From the NCBI RefSeq assembly GCF_005938125.1, contig NZ_VCQN01000004.1, positions 186,001 to 250,000 on the forward strand: a DNA stretch of 64,000 nucleotides, read 5' to 3'. This DNA is from Bacillus sp. BHET2 (lineage in GTDB: Bacteria; Bacillota; Bacilli; Bacillales; Bacillaceae_B). Below the pieces are notes generated by a model. It saw only the letters and a list, made by a program, of their open reading frames with translations, had not been told where the DNA came from and made no database searches. The position numbers and the translations under genes were made by a program. Position 1 is the stretch's first letter; the number at the start of each line of letters is the position of its first letter. This document shows positions 36,243 through 44,471 of this stretch, piece after piece.

Positions 36243-38063
36243 ATGTTATTCAGTGAAGAAATTCAACGTGTTTTTAAGAATGATAGCTGGACGAAAGTTA
36301 ACAAGAGATTGATAGGTAAAATGCTATCAGAGTATATGTATGAAGAGATGATCCAGCCTGAACTTCTTTCAGAAGAAGGGGGGAATATTGAATACTCCCT
36401 ACAGGTCACGAGTTCCAAGCACTATCACTATATCGCACAAAAACGATTGTTTGATAGTTTCGATGTGAAATGGACAACAGTATATATTGTTGAAAATGGA
36501 GGAAGAAAGGAAGCTGATAGTGCAATAGAGCTATTGGTGGATCTTCAAGAGGTCATCGGGATGTCATCTGAGACGGCTGGACATTTAATCAAGGAAATGA
36601 ACAGTACGTTAATAGCAGATGCTCACCTTCTAGAAAAGGAAACGAAAACATCCGATGAACTGATTCACGAAGACTATGCCCTCCTTGAAGGCTATATGAC
36701 GGGTCACCCATGGATTACATATAACAAAGGGAGAATCGGATTCGGATATGATGATTACCTTGCCTTTGCTCCTGAACAACAGAAAGAGGTCCAACTTTCC
36801 TGGATTGCTGTTCATAACGATATTGCATCATTTCAATCTGTGGAAGGATTCGATTATCAAACGTTGATCGATTGTGAACTAAGTGAAGAAGAGCGACTTC
36901 GTTTTGATGAGATTATTAATCAAAATGGAAGCGAACCTTCCAGCTACTATTACTTGCCGGTGCACGAGTGGCAATGGAAAAATACACTTATTCAGAATTT
37001 CCCTGAGGAATTGGCAATGGGTAGGATCATTCCTTTAGGAGAGGGGAAAGACCGTTATCTTCCACAGCAGTCGATCCGCACTTTTGTGAATACAACGAAC
37101 AAAGATAAGCATCATGTGAAGCTTCCAATGAGTATTTTGAACACGCTTGTTTATCGGGGACTTCCATCGGAACGAACCGTGATCGCTCCCATGGTAACAG
37201 AGTTTATTAAAGGAATGGCTGAAAAGGATACGTTCTTAAAAGACGAATGCCGAGTTATCCTTCCAGGTGAAAATGCCAGTATGAATGTAAATCATCCATA
37301 CTACACACAATTAAAACAGGCACCATATCAATATTTGGAGATGCTAGGAACCATATGGAGAGAAAGTATCTACACGTATTTAGAAGAAGGAGAACAAGCG
37401 ATTACACTGGCCGCCTTGTTATATGAAGATCATAATAGTAAACCGTATGTTGCCAGTTTAATCGAACAATCAGGGCTGGACTCAGAAGAATGGATGAAAC
37501 AATTTTTCAAAGTCGTAATGGACCCTCTTCTACATTACCTTTACCAATACGGAACGGTTTTCTCCCCTCATGGCCAAAATACAATTGTCGTGTTGAAGGG
37601 CGTAAAACCGCACCGTTTAGCTATTAAAGATTTTGTAGATGACGTCAACATTTCAGATCAGGATTTTCCTGAATTAAAGGGTCTGTCATCTGAATTTAAG
37701 GCAGTACTTCGCACGGAGCCGCCTGAAGGACTTACACAGTTTATCTTTACAGGTCTCTTTATTTGTCACCTTCGTTATCTGAGCAACTTGTTACAGAACA
37801 ATCAAATGATAAAAGAAGAAACGTTCTGGAGCCTTCTCGCTGACGCTATAGATAACTACCAGGATCGATTCCCGCAATTACAAGAACGCTTCAAGCTCTT
37901 TGACTTCTTTAAACCAGAGCTCACGAAATTATGCCTGAACCGGAACCGTATGGTGGATTACGGGTACTCTGATGACGATGACCGCCCACATGCGTCCGAA
38001 TTTGGGAAAGTAACAAACTCCTTAGCCTTGTTTAAAAGAAACAGGACTATTGGATCGATCTGA
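36243..38063 (+). CDS. rhbF: NIS siderophore synthetase (IucA/IucC family), RhbF-like
   Basis: A 606-residue IucA/IucC protein, paralogous to the RhbC-like one. Motifs: GHPWITYNKGRIGFGYDDY, YYLPVHEWQWKNTLIQNFP, QQSIRTFVNTTNKDKHHVK and FSPHGQNTIVVLKG. It should add the second hydroxamate arm to the citrate core, completing a dihydroxamate such as schizokinen. C-terminal ferric-iron-reductase-like tail: NRNRMVDYGYSDDDDRPHA. GAAGGG precedes ATG. Confidence 0.92.
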   Translation: MLFSEEIQRVFKNDSWTKVNKRLIGKMLSEYMYEEMIQPELLSEEGGNIEYSLQVTSSKHYHYIAQKRLFDSFDVKWTTVYIVENGGRKEADSAIELLVDLQEVIGMSSETAGHLIKEMNSTLIADAHLLEKETKTSDELIHEDYALLEGYMTGHPWITYNKGRIGFGYDDYLAFAPEQQKEVQLSWIAVHNDIASFQSVEGFDYQTLIDCELSEEERLRFDEIINQNGSEPSSYYYLPVHEWQWKNTLIQNFPEELAMGRIIPLGEGKDRYLPQQSIRTFVNTTNKDKHHVKLPMSILNTLVYRGLPSERTVIAPMVTEFIKGMAEKDTFLKDECRVILPGENASMNVNHPYYTQLKQAPYQYLEMLGTIWRESIYTYLEEGEQAITLAALLYEDHNSKPYVASLIEQSGLDSEEWMKQFFKVVMDPLLHYLYQYGTVFSPHGQNTIVVLKGVKPHRLAIKDFVDDVNISDQDFPELKGLSSEFKAVLRTEPPEGLTQFIFTGLFICHLRYLSNLLQNNQMIKEETFWSLLADAIDNYQDRFPQLQERFKLFDFFKPELTKLCLNRNRMVDYGYSDDDDRPHASEFGKVTNSLALFKRNRTIGSI

Positions 38064-38109
38064 TTATTCAATCAACCATAAATTCTCAAATAGAAAGGAG
38101 GACCATTAC

Positions 38110-39330
38110 TTGAGTACAATTGTTCAAAAATTCGGTGGAACTTCTGTTGGTTCTACCGAACGAATAAAACGCATGGCGGACAGAGTCATACAGGAAAGGA
38201 AACAGGGCCATGACGTCGTTGTTGTGGTTTCTGCAATGGGCAAAACCACCGATACACTCGTGAAATTAGTCAGTGACATCACTTGTGAACCCAGTAAGAG
38301 GGAAATGGATATGCTATTGGCTACGGGAGAGCAGGTAACAATTTCTCTCCTTTCAATGGCCATCCAACGGCAAGGAGTGAAGGCAATTTCTTTCACAGGA
38401 TGGCAGGCAGGCATTCAAACGGATTCCATTCTTGGAAATGCACATATTCAATCCATTGATACAAGTAGAATCAGGAACGAACTGGATAATGGGAAAGTGG
38501 TTGTGGTAGCAGGCTTCCAAGGAATAACGAGGGATGGGGACATTTCGACGTTGGGAAGAGGAGGGTCGGATATCACGGCAGCAGCCCTGGCAGCGGCGTT
38601 ACAAGCAGATCGCTGCGACATTTATACCGATGTCGACGGAGTGTACACCTCTGATCCCAGATTTGTTCCTAAAGCATCGAAGATCGTTTCCCTTTCCTTT
38701 GAAGATATGCAGAATTTAGCTGTCATGGGAGCAGGTGTACTTCACCCAAGGGCGGTTAAACATGCGAAGAAATTCGGAATTCCGCTTCATATAAAATCGA
38801 GCTTTGAAAATGGCAGGGGAACCATGATTCACAGTAATGTAAATCAGAAGGGATCATCCCATGTGATTGGCATCACATTAGAAAAGGATATTAATAGAAT
38901 TGAAATGATTGGTTGTGAAGATGTTGCAGGATTCCAAGATGAATTAATGCGTGAGCTTGCATCCCGACATATTCAAGCAGATGTATACAAACAGAGTTGT
39001 AGAGACCTCTTGTCCTTATTAATCAAGGAACAAGACCTTCAGGAAGTATTATCTATCTTAGATAAAGAGAAAGAAATGTACTCACGAATTGAACGAAGAA
39101 GTGGTTTGTCAAAGGTGTCTGTAATAGGGAAAAATAAGAAAATACATCCAGCGATTAAAATTGAGATGTGCAAAATCTTATTAAAGAACGCAGTGCGAGT
39201 GAAAGTTGTTGGTAACTCTGCAATAAGCGTAACGGCAGTCATTGAGAATAGCCAAGTCCAACGGGCGGCAGAATGCTTACATACTGGGTTTGGATTGGAT
39301 TTTGAGACTGTGATGAAGGCTTCAGTGTAA
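38110..39330 (+). CDS. Aspartokinase (class II type) in the siderophore operon
   Basis: A 406-residue aspartate kinase starting at TTG, 8-9 nt after AAAGGAGG (an upstream in-frame extension lacks a ribosome site). Motifs KFGGTSVGST, MDMLLATGEQ, LGRGGSDITAAALA and TDVDGVYTSDPR are intact. It lies 46 nt after rhbF on the same strand with no terminator between, so it should be under Fur control. Aspartyl phosphate leads to aspartate semialdehyde, the RhbA substrate, so this enzyme can feed the siderophore pathway. The ACT region differs from both LysC and the paralogue at 22770-23966 (IGCEDVAGFQDEL), which may mean altered feedback control. Confidence 0.9.
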   Translation: MSTIVQKFGGTSVGSTERIKRMADRVIQERKQGHDVVVVVSAMGKTTDTLVKLVSDITCEPSKREMDMLLATGEQVTISLLSMAIQRQGVKAISFTGWQAGIQTDSILGNAHIQSIDTSRIRNELDNGKVVVVAGFQGITRDGDISTLGRGGSDITAAALAAALQADRCDIYTDVDGVYTSDPRFVPKASKIVSLSFEDMQNLAVMGAGVLHPRAVKHAKKFGIPLHIKSSFENGRGTMIHSNVNQKGSSHVIGITLEKDINRIEMIGCEDVAGFQDELMRELASRHIQADVYKQSCRDLLSLLIKEQDLQEVLSILDKEKEMYSRIERRSGLSKVSVIGKNKKIHPAIKIEMCKILLKNAVRVKVVGNSAISVTAVIENSQVQRAAECLHTGFGLDFETVMKASV

Positions 39331-39458
39331 AGCAGAGGAAGACAGGAGTGAATCAACACTTTTTGACTTCAGTTTGGTACTCTCAATCATTTTCTGAAAA
39401 AGGAGAAGTGATCTAAATTTCCTTTTTTTCCGTTAGCATAGGAAAGAGGAGTGATATT

Positions 39459-39872
39459 ATGAAGAATCGAGTGGAGTGGTCTTTATTAATCGGACGTGTC
39501 ATTTTAGGGATTATTATGGTGGCACACGGCATGCAAAAAATTATGGGAATGGAAAAAACGATCGGAATGTTTGATCAAATCGGATTGCCTCCTGTCATGG
39601 CCTATATAACGGCGATCATAGAAGCAGTTGGGGGACTAACACTGATTATTGGATTCTATGTAATTCCGTCAGCTATTGCGATTGCAGTAACCATGCTTGG
39701 AGCCATCGTATTGGTGAAGTTGAAAATGGGTCTGATTGGCGGGTATGAATATCCATTAACGTTACTAGCGCTCTCTGTGATGCTAGCTATAGCCGGAAGT
39801 GATAAATGGTCATTAATGAATGTCATCAATAAACAACGGACTAAACTTTCATCTGAAGAACCTTCCTTATAA
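39459..39872 (+). CDS. DoxX-family membrane protein
   Basis: A 137-residue protein with four membrane helices and the DoxX pattern LLIGRVILGIIMVAHGMQK, IGLPPVMAYITAIIEAVGG. DoxX-type proteins are linked with quinone and thiol-stress defence; CatD of B. subtilis catDE is one. A catE-like gene is 10 kb downstream, but adjacency is absent, so a CatD role is only possible. GAGGAGTG precedes ATG. Its own terminator is displaced by the inserted element at 39881-40392. Confidence 0.82.
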   Translation: MKNRVEWSLLIGRVILGIIMVAHGMQKIMGMEKTIGMFDQIGLPPVMAYITAIIEAVGGLTLIIGFYVIPSAIAIAVTMLGAIVLVKLKMGLIGGYEYPLTLLALSVMLAIAGSDKWSLMNVINKQRTKLSSEEPSL

Positions 39873-40400
39873 TAACGAAAGGCTCTTTTCGTAAACTTTG
39901 TTGCTATTGAAGGTAGCGAGTGCTAGTTGATTTCCACTGCAGGTGCTCGCTTTCCGCGGGGCGTGAGTTGAGCCTCCTCGGGCTTGCCCTGCGGGGTCTC
40001 AACTTTCCCGCAATTCCCGCAGGAGTCGAGCACCTTCCGCTACAATCAACTTACTAAGTATGATGATTTATCTACTACCATACACGGCTAGAAAACATCA
40101 TTTTTTATCGCGTGCAGTGGTCGATTTTAGCTTGAATAGTAAAATGCCATTTCATGCGTTTTTTTACTAGTAAGCTCTGTCACGACATCTCTTGTAGATG
40201 GTGAGGGGAACGGCGTAGACTCCTGCGGAAAAACGGGCGTGCCGAGACCCCGGAAGCGCAGCTGAGGAGGCTTGGCCGTTCGTCCGCCGGAAAGCGTAGC
40301 CGTTCCCCACACCATCTATCGCACTCACTCATAGACAGAGCCTTGGCAGCAGCTCCTATGTTTAGAAAACAACAATCTTTGCGAAAAGAGCCTAACGAAA
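39873..40400. mobile_element. MITE-like element with TIRs and 8-bp target duplication
   Basis: The element (39881-40392) is bounded by GGCTCTTTTCG and CGAAAAGAGCC; allowing mismatches the terminal repeats extend to 25 bp (about 21 matches). The direct repeat TAACGAAA occurs at 39873-39880 and 40393-40400, a clean target-site duplication. Inside are two GC-rich palindromic modules: one bounded by AGTTGATT/AATCAACT with GTGCTCGC/TCGAGCACC, the other by GATGGTGAGGGGAACGGC/GCCGTTCCCCACACCATC, each holding TCCTGCGG/CCGCGG-type boxes common in Bacillaceae intergenic repeats. No ORF encodes a transposase, so it would need help in trans. Confidence 0.8.
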
Positions 40401-40449
40401 AGAGGAGAAAAAATCGATTTGATCAAAATCAATTTTTTCTCCTCTTTTC
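40397..40449 (+). terminator. doxX terminator, displaced by the MITE-like insertion
   Basis: AAAAGAGGAGAAAAAAT and ATTTTTTCTCCTCTTTT form a long stem with ATTTT/AAAAT near the loop. Excising the element rejoins TAATAACGAAAAGAGGAG directly to the doxX stop codon. It may also terminate the convergent cyclase gene. Confidence 0.8.
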
Positions 40450-40513
40450 TATGATAAACGACAGGTGTCAGCATCATTTCCTGGGAAAAGCTGCTGAACC
40501 TTGTCAAATAAAA

Positions 40514-41602
40514 TCAATGAACGGCTTGAACCATTTGGAAATCGCATACTTTATTTCGTCCAGTCCTTTTAGCGAGATAGAGAGCTTTATCAGCTTGCTC
40601 AAAGATTTCTTCATTTTCAGGAGAAATCGTATCGGGAAAAGTGGATACTCCGATTGAAACAGTAATATGGAGTACTTGGTTTGTATGAATGGGAAATGGA
40701 TGTTCTTTCACTGCAACGCGAATTCTTTCCGCTATCATCATGGCATGCTTGTGTGGGCAATCGAGTAAGAGGATGCTGAATTCCTCTCCCCCATTTCTGG
40801 ACACAATATCAAATGTTCTCGAGTGAAGGGGCAATACTTTGCCCAGTTCTTTCAATACGTCATCACCTGCCTGGTGACCATGAGTATCATTTACCGTCTT
40901 GAAGTGATCGATATCGATCAATAGGAAGGAAAGCTTTTCATTTCTTTCCTTTGCTTGATTCAACGCTTGATTATAGCTCACGTCAAATTGTCGTACGTTA
41001 TTTAGGCTCGTCAGAAAATCTTTCGTCGCATTTAGTTTCAGCATTTGATATTGTTCATTAGAACGCTTAATCTGTTCTGCTATGGAATAGGCAATAAAGC
41101 CTGCCAATAGAGAAGTGGTTGCATGGTAAGGAATCACATTCATTGTTTCAGAGAATCCTATATTAATTAATAATGCGAAAAAAATGAGGAATAAGCTGAC
41201 TATGTTCATCGTTTGTAGCTTAGCCAGGTTCTGAAGTGGGAGACGGGTCATCAGAGTCGAGAGGACCCCGATTGAAAGCATCACAACACCTGCAACGATG
41301 GCTTGTGAACTCACCCCGAACATGAATATTCTACCTGCAGTAATGATGATGGCAGAGATCAAACCAGGGAGCCATCCTATATAAACAGCAGCTGTCACGA
41401 TCGCCAAATGTCTCAAATCAACGATTGTATGATGATTCAGTGGGATGGAGAAATTCATGAGAGCAAGTCCAAGCATCCCGCAGAACATACCCATCAATAG
41501 AGAGAAGGGAATCGGGAATTTTCGATGGTTTCTCATGATCAATCCGGCACAATAGATGAAAGAGATAAAAACACAAACGTTAATGAATAAAGGCTCTAGC
41601 AT
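40514..41602 (-). CDS. Membrane diguanylate cyclase (5TM-GGDEF, YhcK/DgcK-like)
   Basis: A 362-residue protein. ATG 41602 is chosen because AGGAGGG abuts the upstream ATG but lies 6 nt before this one. Six or so N-terminal membrane helices form a 5TMR-LYT-like sensor (LRHLAIVTAAVYIGWLPGL). The GGDEF domain has IDIDHFKTVNDTHGHQAGD and active site NGGEEF. The inhibitory I-site RTFD lies exactly five residues before GGEEF, so product feedback is likely. It makes cyclic di-GMP. Confidence 0.92.
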   Translation of the reverse strand: MLEPLFINVCVFISFIYCAGLIMRNHRKFPIPFSLLMGMFCGMLGLALMNFSIPLNHHTIVDLRHLAIVTAAVYIGWLPGLISAIIITAGRIFMFGVSSQAIVAGVVMLSIGVLSTLMTRLPLQNLAKLQTMNIVSLFLIFFALLINIGFSETMNVIPYHATTSLLAGFIAYSIAEQIKRSNEQYQMLKLNATKDFLTSLNNVRQFDVSYNQALNQAKERNEKLSFLLIDIDHFKTVNDTHGHQAGDDVLKELGKVLPLHSRTFDIVSRNGGEEFSILLLDCPHKHAMMIAERIRVAVKEHPFPIHTNQVLHITVSIGVSTFPDTISPENEEIFEQADKALYLAKRTGRNKVCDFQMVQAVH

Positions 41603-41720
41603 GAACATCCCTCCTAGATAAAGGACCGGTTATGTGACATTGTACCTATATTCATTATATCGGTAAGATGAGAGCTTAGGTTAATTATTTTGAAAGAGTT
41701 TACAATAAATGACCTACAAA

Positions 41721-41753
41721 ACAAAAAGCCGTCCTCACTGGACGGCTTTTTGT
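41721..41753 (-). terminator. Terminator of the M4 protease gene
   Basis: AAAAAGCCGTCC and GGACGGCTTTTT form a 12-bp stem around TCACT, T run on either strand. Confidence 0.88.
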
Positions 41754-41771
41754 AAGAAAAGGTAATCTTAA

Positions 41772-43415
41772 TTAATAAACTCCAACAGCATCCCAAGCTG
41801 ATTTAACGGAGTTATACGTAGCACTGCCACTGCCGTAAAGGTCTGCAGCTGATTGTAGAAGGGCCGCACGAGCATAGCTGAAGTTACTTGTCGGTGTTAA
41901 GTAAACCGTCAGGGCACGGTAGTAAATCTTTTCTGCTTTCGCTTTACCGATGCTTGAGATCGTGTTGTAAGCAGCTTTGTTCGGGATACCGGAGTTCGTA
42001 TGAACGCCCCCGTTATCAGAAGAAGTGTTCACATAGTTATTCATATGAGCAGGTTGTCCATATTGAGTAGGATTCGACAGACTGCGAAGGGCGTCTCCTG
42101 AGATTCCTGGAGTATAGACATCTTCACCCATTAAGTAATCGGCTGGATCTAAGAAATAACCGAAGACATCCGAGAATGACTCGTTAAGGGCACCAGATTG
42201 ATATTGATATTGTAATCCGGCAGTACGTTCCGTCACAGCATGTGTCAATTCATGGGCAACGACATCGAGTGCTCCTGATAGGGAAGTGAAGGTAGAACCG
42301 TCCCCGTCACCGTAGACCATTTGGGCTCCATTCCAGAACGCATTATTGTAATTGGAACCATAGTGGACAGTGGAACGGATGGTTGCTCCGTTATTATCAA
42401 AACTATTGCGGTTATGCGTGTTCTTATAATAATCATAGACTTTTCCAGCGTAAGCATGTGCATCTACTTCAGCTGCTTGGGAGTAAGCAGTCCAAGAATT
42501 ATTACTATCAACAGCATAGCTTCCTGGAAGACTTGATCCATTTTGAGCCGTAAATGTTTCAATGACACCGTTCATTGGTTTTGTTACATCATATAAGTAA
42601 TAGGTTCCGTTTGACGAATAAGTATTAAGAGTTTTATAGTCATCTAAAACTCCGTAGCCGCTTCCTGTTGTTGCTCCCTCTGTTACAGCATTATAAGCTT
42701 CTAGGATAGAACCGTCTTTCGCATCAACATAAATCTGCCAGTTCGCTCCATAAGGTTCGATGAATTGAAGTTGAACTTTATATGCGAGGGCGAACTTTCC
42801 ATCTTTTTCATGAATCACAAGATCATTTTTTTCGGTTGTGCTTTCAACGGCACTGTCTTTCGGAGCATCAATGGCATGCTCGTCATGAGTACCAGCGACT
42901 GTCTCTGCTTTTGACACACCGATGTGCTTCCATGCTAAATCGGTAGCTGATTTTTGATTAATTTTTGATTTTGTCTTGGTAACCTTTTTAGAAGCTTCTT
43001 TATAAAGTTGACCAGTTGTAGCAGTCACTTCATTTTTCTTGTTTGTATGAACGATAAAGATGGCACCGTCGACAGGGACACCGTCAACTGATTGGGTGAA
43101 TTTATAATGTGACATTCCTAGATCATCTGTCGTCTTTTCCAATAACGTCAGTTCGGAATGAGGATCGACAGCGAAAAGGCCTTTGTTGTCTTTTAAGAAA
43201 TTTTTAACATCTTTGTCATTTTTGACGATACCTTTTGATAGTTTACCAGATAAGAAGCTAGGTCCTTTTTTATCTACGTTCATGACCTTTTGATGAATGT
43301 CCATTTTTGAAGTAATTGAATCTGAAGACTGAGCAAATGTGGTGGCACCTGTAAACGATGCGCTGAATACTAGAGAAGTACCTAGTGCTAAACTAACGAG
43401 TTTCTTTTTCGACAT
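41772..43415 (-). CDS. nprE: Secreted neutral metalloprotease, thermolysin family (M4)
   Basis: A 547-residue preproenzyme. A signal peptide (about 28 residues, ending FTGATTFAQ) is followed by FTP and PepSY pro-domains (FLSGKLSKGIVKNDK, YKFTQSVDGVPVDGAIFIVH). The mature protease probably starts near ATTGSGYGVL (about residue 245). Zinc and catalytic residues are in VVAHELTHAVTE and NESFSDVFGYF; the distal His is in DNGGVHTNSGIPNKAAY. This is a bacillolysin-type protease, exported and self-processed. AAAGGGGAAA precedes ATG. Confidence 0.95.
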   Translation of the reverse strand: MSKKKLVSLALGTSLVFSASFTGATTFAQSSDSITSKMDIHQKVMNVDKKGPSFLSGKLSKGIVKNDKDVKNFLKDNKGLFAVDPHSELTLLEKTTDDLGMSHYKFTQSVDGVPVDGAIFIVHTNKKNEVTATTGQLYKEASKKVTKTKSKINQKSATDLAWKHIGVSKAETVAGTHDEHAIDAPKDSAVESTTEKNDLVIHEKDGKFALAYKVQLQFIEPYGANWQIYVDAKDGSILEAYNAVTEGATTGSGYGVLDDYKTLNTYSSNGTYYLYDVTKPMNGVIETFTAQNGSSLPGSYAVDSNNSWTAYSQAAEVDAHAYAGKVYDYYKNTHNRNSFDNNGATIRSTVHYGSNYNNAFWNGAQMVYGDGDGSTFTSLSGALDVVAHELTHAVTERTAGLQYQYQSGALNESFSDVFGYFLDPADYLMGEDVYTPGISGDALRSLSNPTQYGQPAHMNNYVNTSSDNGGVHTNSGIPNKAAYNTISSIGKAKAEKIYYRALTVYLTPTSNFSYARAALLQSAADLYGSGSATYNSVKSAWDAVGVY

Positions 43416-43687
43416 AATTACAATTTCCCCTTTTGATCATAGATTTTGGAAATAGCTATTCCTTTTGGCCCCGGTGGCTAATTAGAAGTCTAGTAAAAAA
43501 TGATAGGTTTGACAATGAAAAAAATGGTAATATTCAGTAAATTTAAAATATTTAGTGTTTGCGTTTTTCCGTATGAAGCAATTTGAAGGGGAAATCCTGC
43601 ACTTTTCTATCCATTTCGACGAAAAATATTTTTCTAGGCATATTTCATTATTGAATAGTCCATGAGGAACAGGGAGGAATTAAATCG

Positions 43688-43721
43688 AAAAAAGGACTTG
43701 ACCACTATGGCAAGTCCTTTT
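43688..43721 (-). terminator. Terminator downstream of marR and the isomerase remnant
   Basis: AAAAAAGGACTTG and CAAGTCCTTTT form an 11-bp stem; on the minus strand a T6 run follows. Confidence 0.8.
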
Positions 43722-43725
43722 GGTG

Positions 43726-43856
43726 TCAGAGTTTATGATGTCGAAGGTAGTCAAGACTCATACGCACGCCGCCACTGTTTGCAGTGTGCCTGGCAAGTCT
43801 AGTTTAAGCTCATTTCGCAATGTATACATTTGCAGGATGATTGGGATTTTTTGCAT
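43726..43856 (-). pseudogene. Remnant of a sugar-phosphate isomerase/epimerase gene
   Basis: After AGGAG and ATG (43856) the frame reads MQKIPIILQMYTLRNEL then KLDLPGTLQTVA, the usual opening of TIM-barrel sugar-phosphate isomerases (LQLYTLRDEL...DLPGTL). It stops after 32 codons. In the next frame the sequence continues VRMSLDYLRHHKL and stop, the usual closing of the same family. The simplest reading is a large internal deletion that left about 27 codons of the start and about 13 of the end. The terminator follows directly. The gap upstream to nprE otherwise holds no gene. Confidence 0.5.
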
Positions 43857-43866
43857 CTTCACACTC

Positions 43867-44301
43867 CTATCCTCTAGTCATGTTCTCATTGATTTGGGAA
43901 AGAACTCTCTTATATACTTCTAAGTCCTCCTCGGATATTCCTTTCAGAATCCTGTCTTCATATAAGCCTTCAATAAAAGGGGACAATTCATCATTTACTG
44001 ACAACCCTTTCTCTGTAATGAAAATAAGGAAAGATCTTCTATCCTCTTTGTTTGTCTGTTTAGAGATCAGTTCTTTTCGTTCCAATATGTCTAATATCCT
44101 CGTCAAGGTAGGCTGATCTTTTTCTGATTTCAACGCCAATTGTTTTTGACTGATACCATCCTGTTCTGCCAGTCGCCTTAATACGGTCCACTGTTCGGGT
44201 GTCACATCAAAGTCCTTCATCTGAAGGGTAAGGAATCGAATGATATTCTTTACGGTATGGCTGGCATACAAGCCGATCGATTCATCTCGGGACATCGTCA
44301 T
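43867..44301 (-). CDS. MarR-family transcriptional regulator
   Basis: A 144-residue winged-helix protein. I start it at ATG 44301 (AGGTG six nt upstream) rather than 44319. HTH: DGISQKQLALKSEKDQPTLTRILDILERKELI, given here only by its ends GISQKQLA and LERKELI; wing: TNKEDRRSFLIFITEKG. No Cys, so it is not a thiol sensor of OhrR type. It is divergent from an MFS exporter, with two matching palindromic sites in between, so it probably represses both until an inducer binds. Confidence 0.9.
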   Translation of the reverse strand: MTMSRDESIGLYASHTVKNIIRFLTLQMKDFDVTPEQWTVLRRLAEQDGISQKQLALKSEKDQPTLTRILDILERKELISKQTNKEDRRSFLIFITEKGLSVNDELSPFIEGLYEDRILKGISEEDLEVYKRVLSQINENMTRG

Positions 44302-44389
44302 TATATTCACCTGCTGCATTCATTTTCTTCTCTTTATCATACATGAAATTCAGGAGGATTTGAGCGTTTCATCAAAAGTCCTTCAATAT

Positions 44390-44454
44390 AATTGTCATAA
44401 CAACTATATTTACAAGTATACATGTTATAGATATAATTAGTATAACAACTAATT
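44390..44454 (+). promoter_or_regulatory. MFS promoter flanked by two MarR-type operators
   Basis: AATTAGTATAACAACTAATT (44435-44454) is a 7-6-7 palindrome. AATTGTCATAACAACTATAT (44390-44409) is a degenerate second copy, 45 bp away. Between them lies TTTACA (44409-44414), 17 nt, TATAAT (44432-44437), so one site covers the -35 edge and the other the -10. Confidence 0.7.
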
Positions 44455-44471
44455 GAACGAAGGAGATATTT

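Noticed and set aside
39900..40320. CRISPR-like or rRNA-like GC-rich palindromes
   Set aside because: The palindromes are not repeated at regular spacing and match no rRNA; TIRs and a target duplication make it a MITE-like element.
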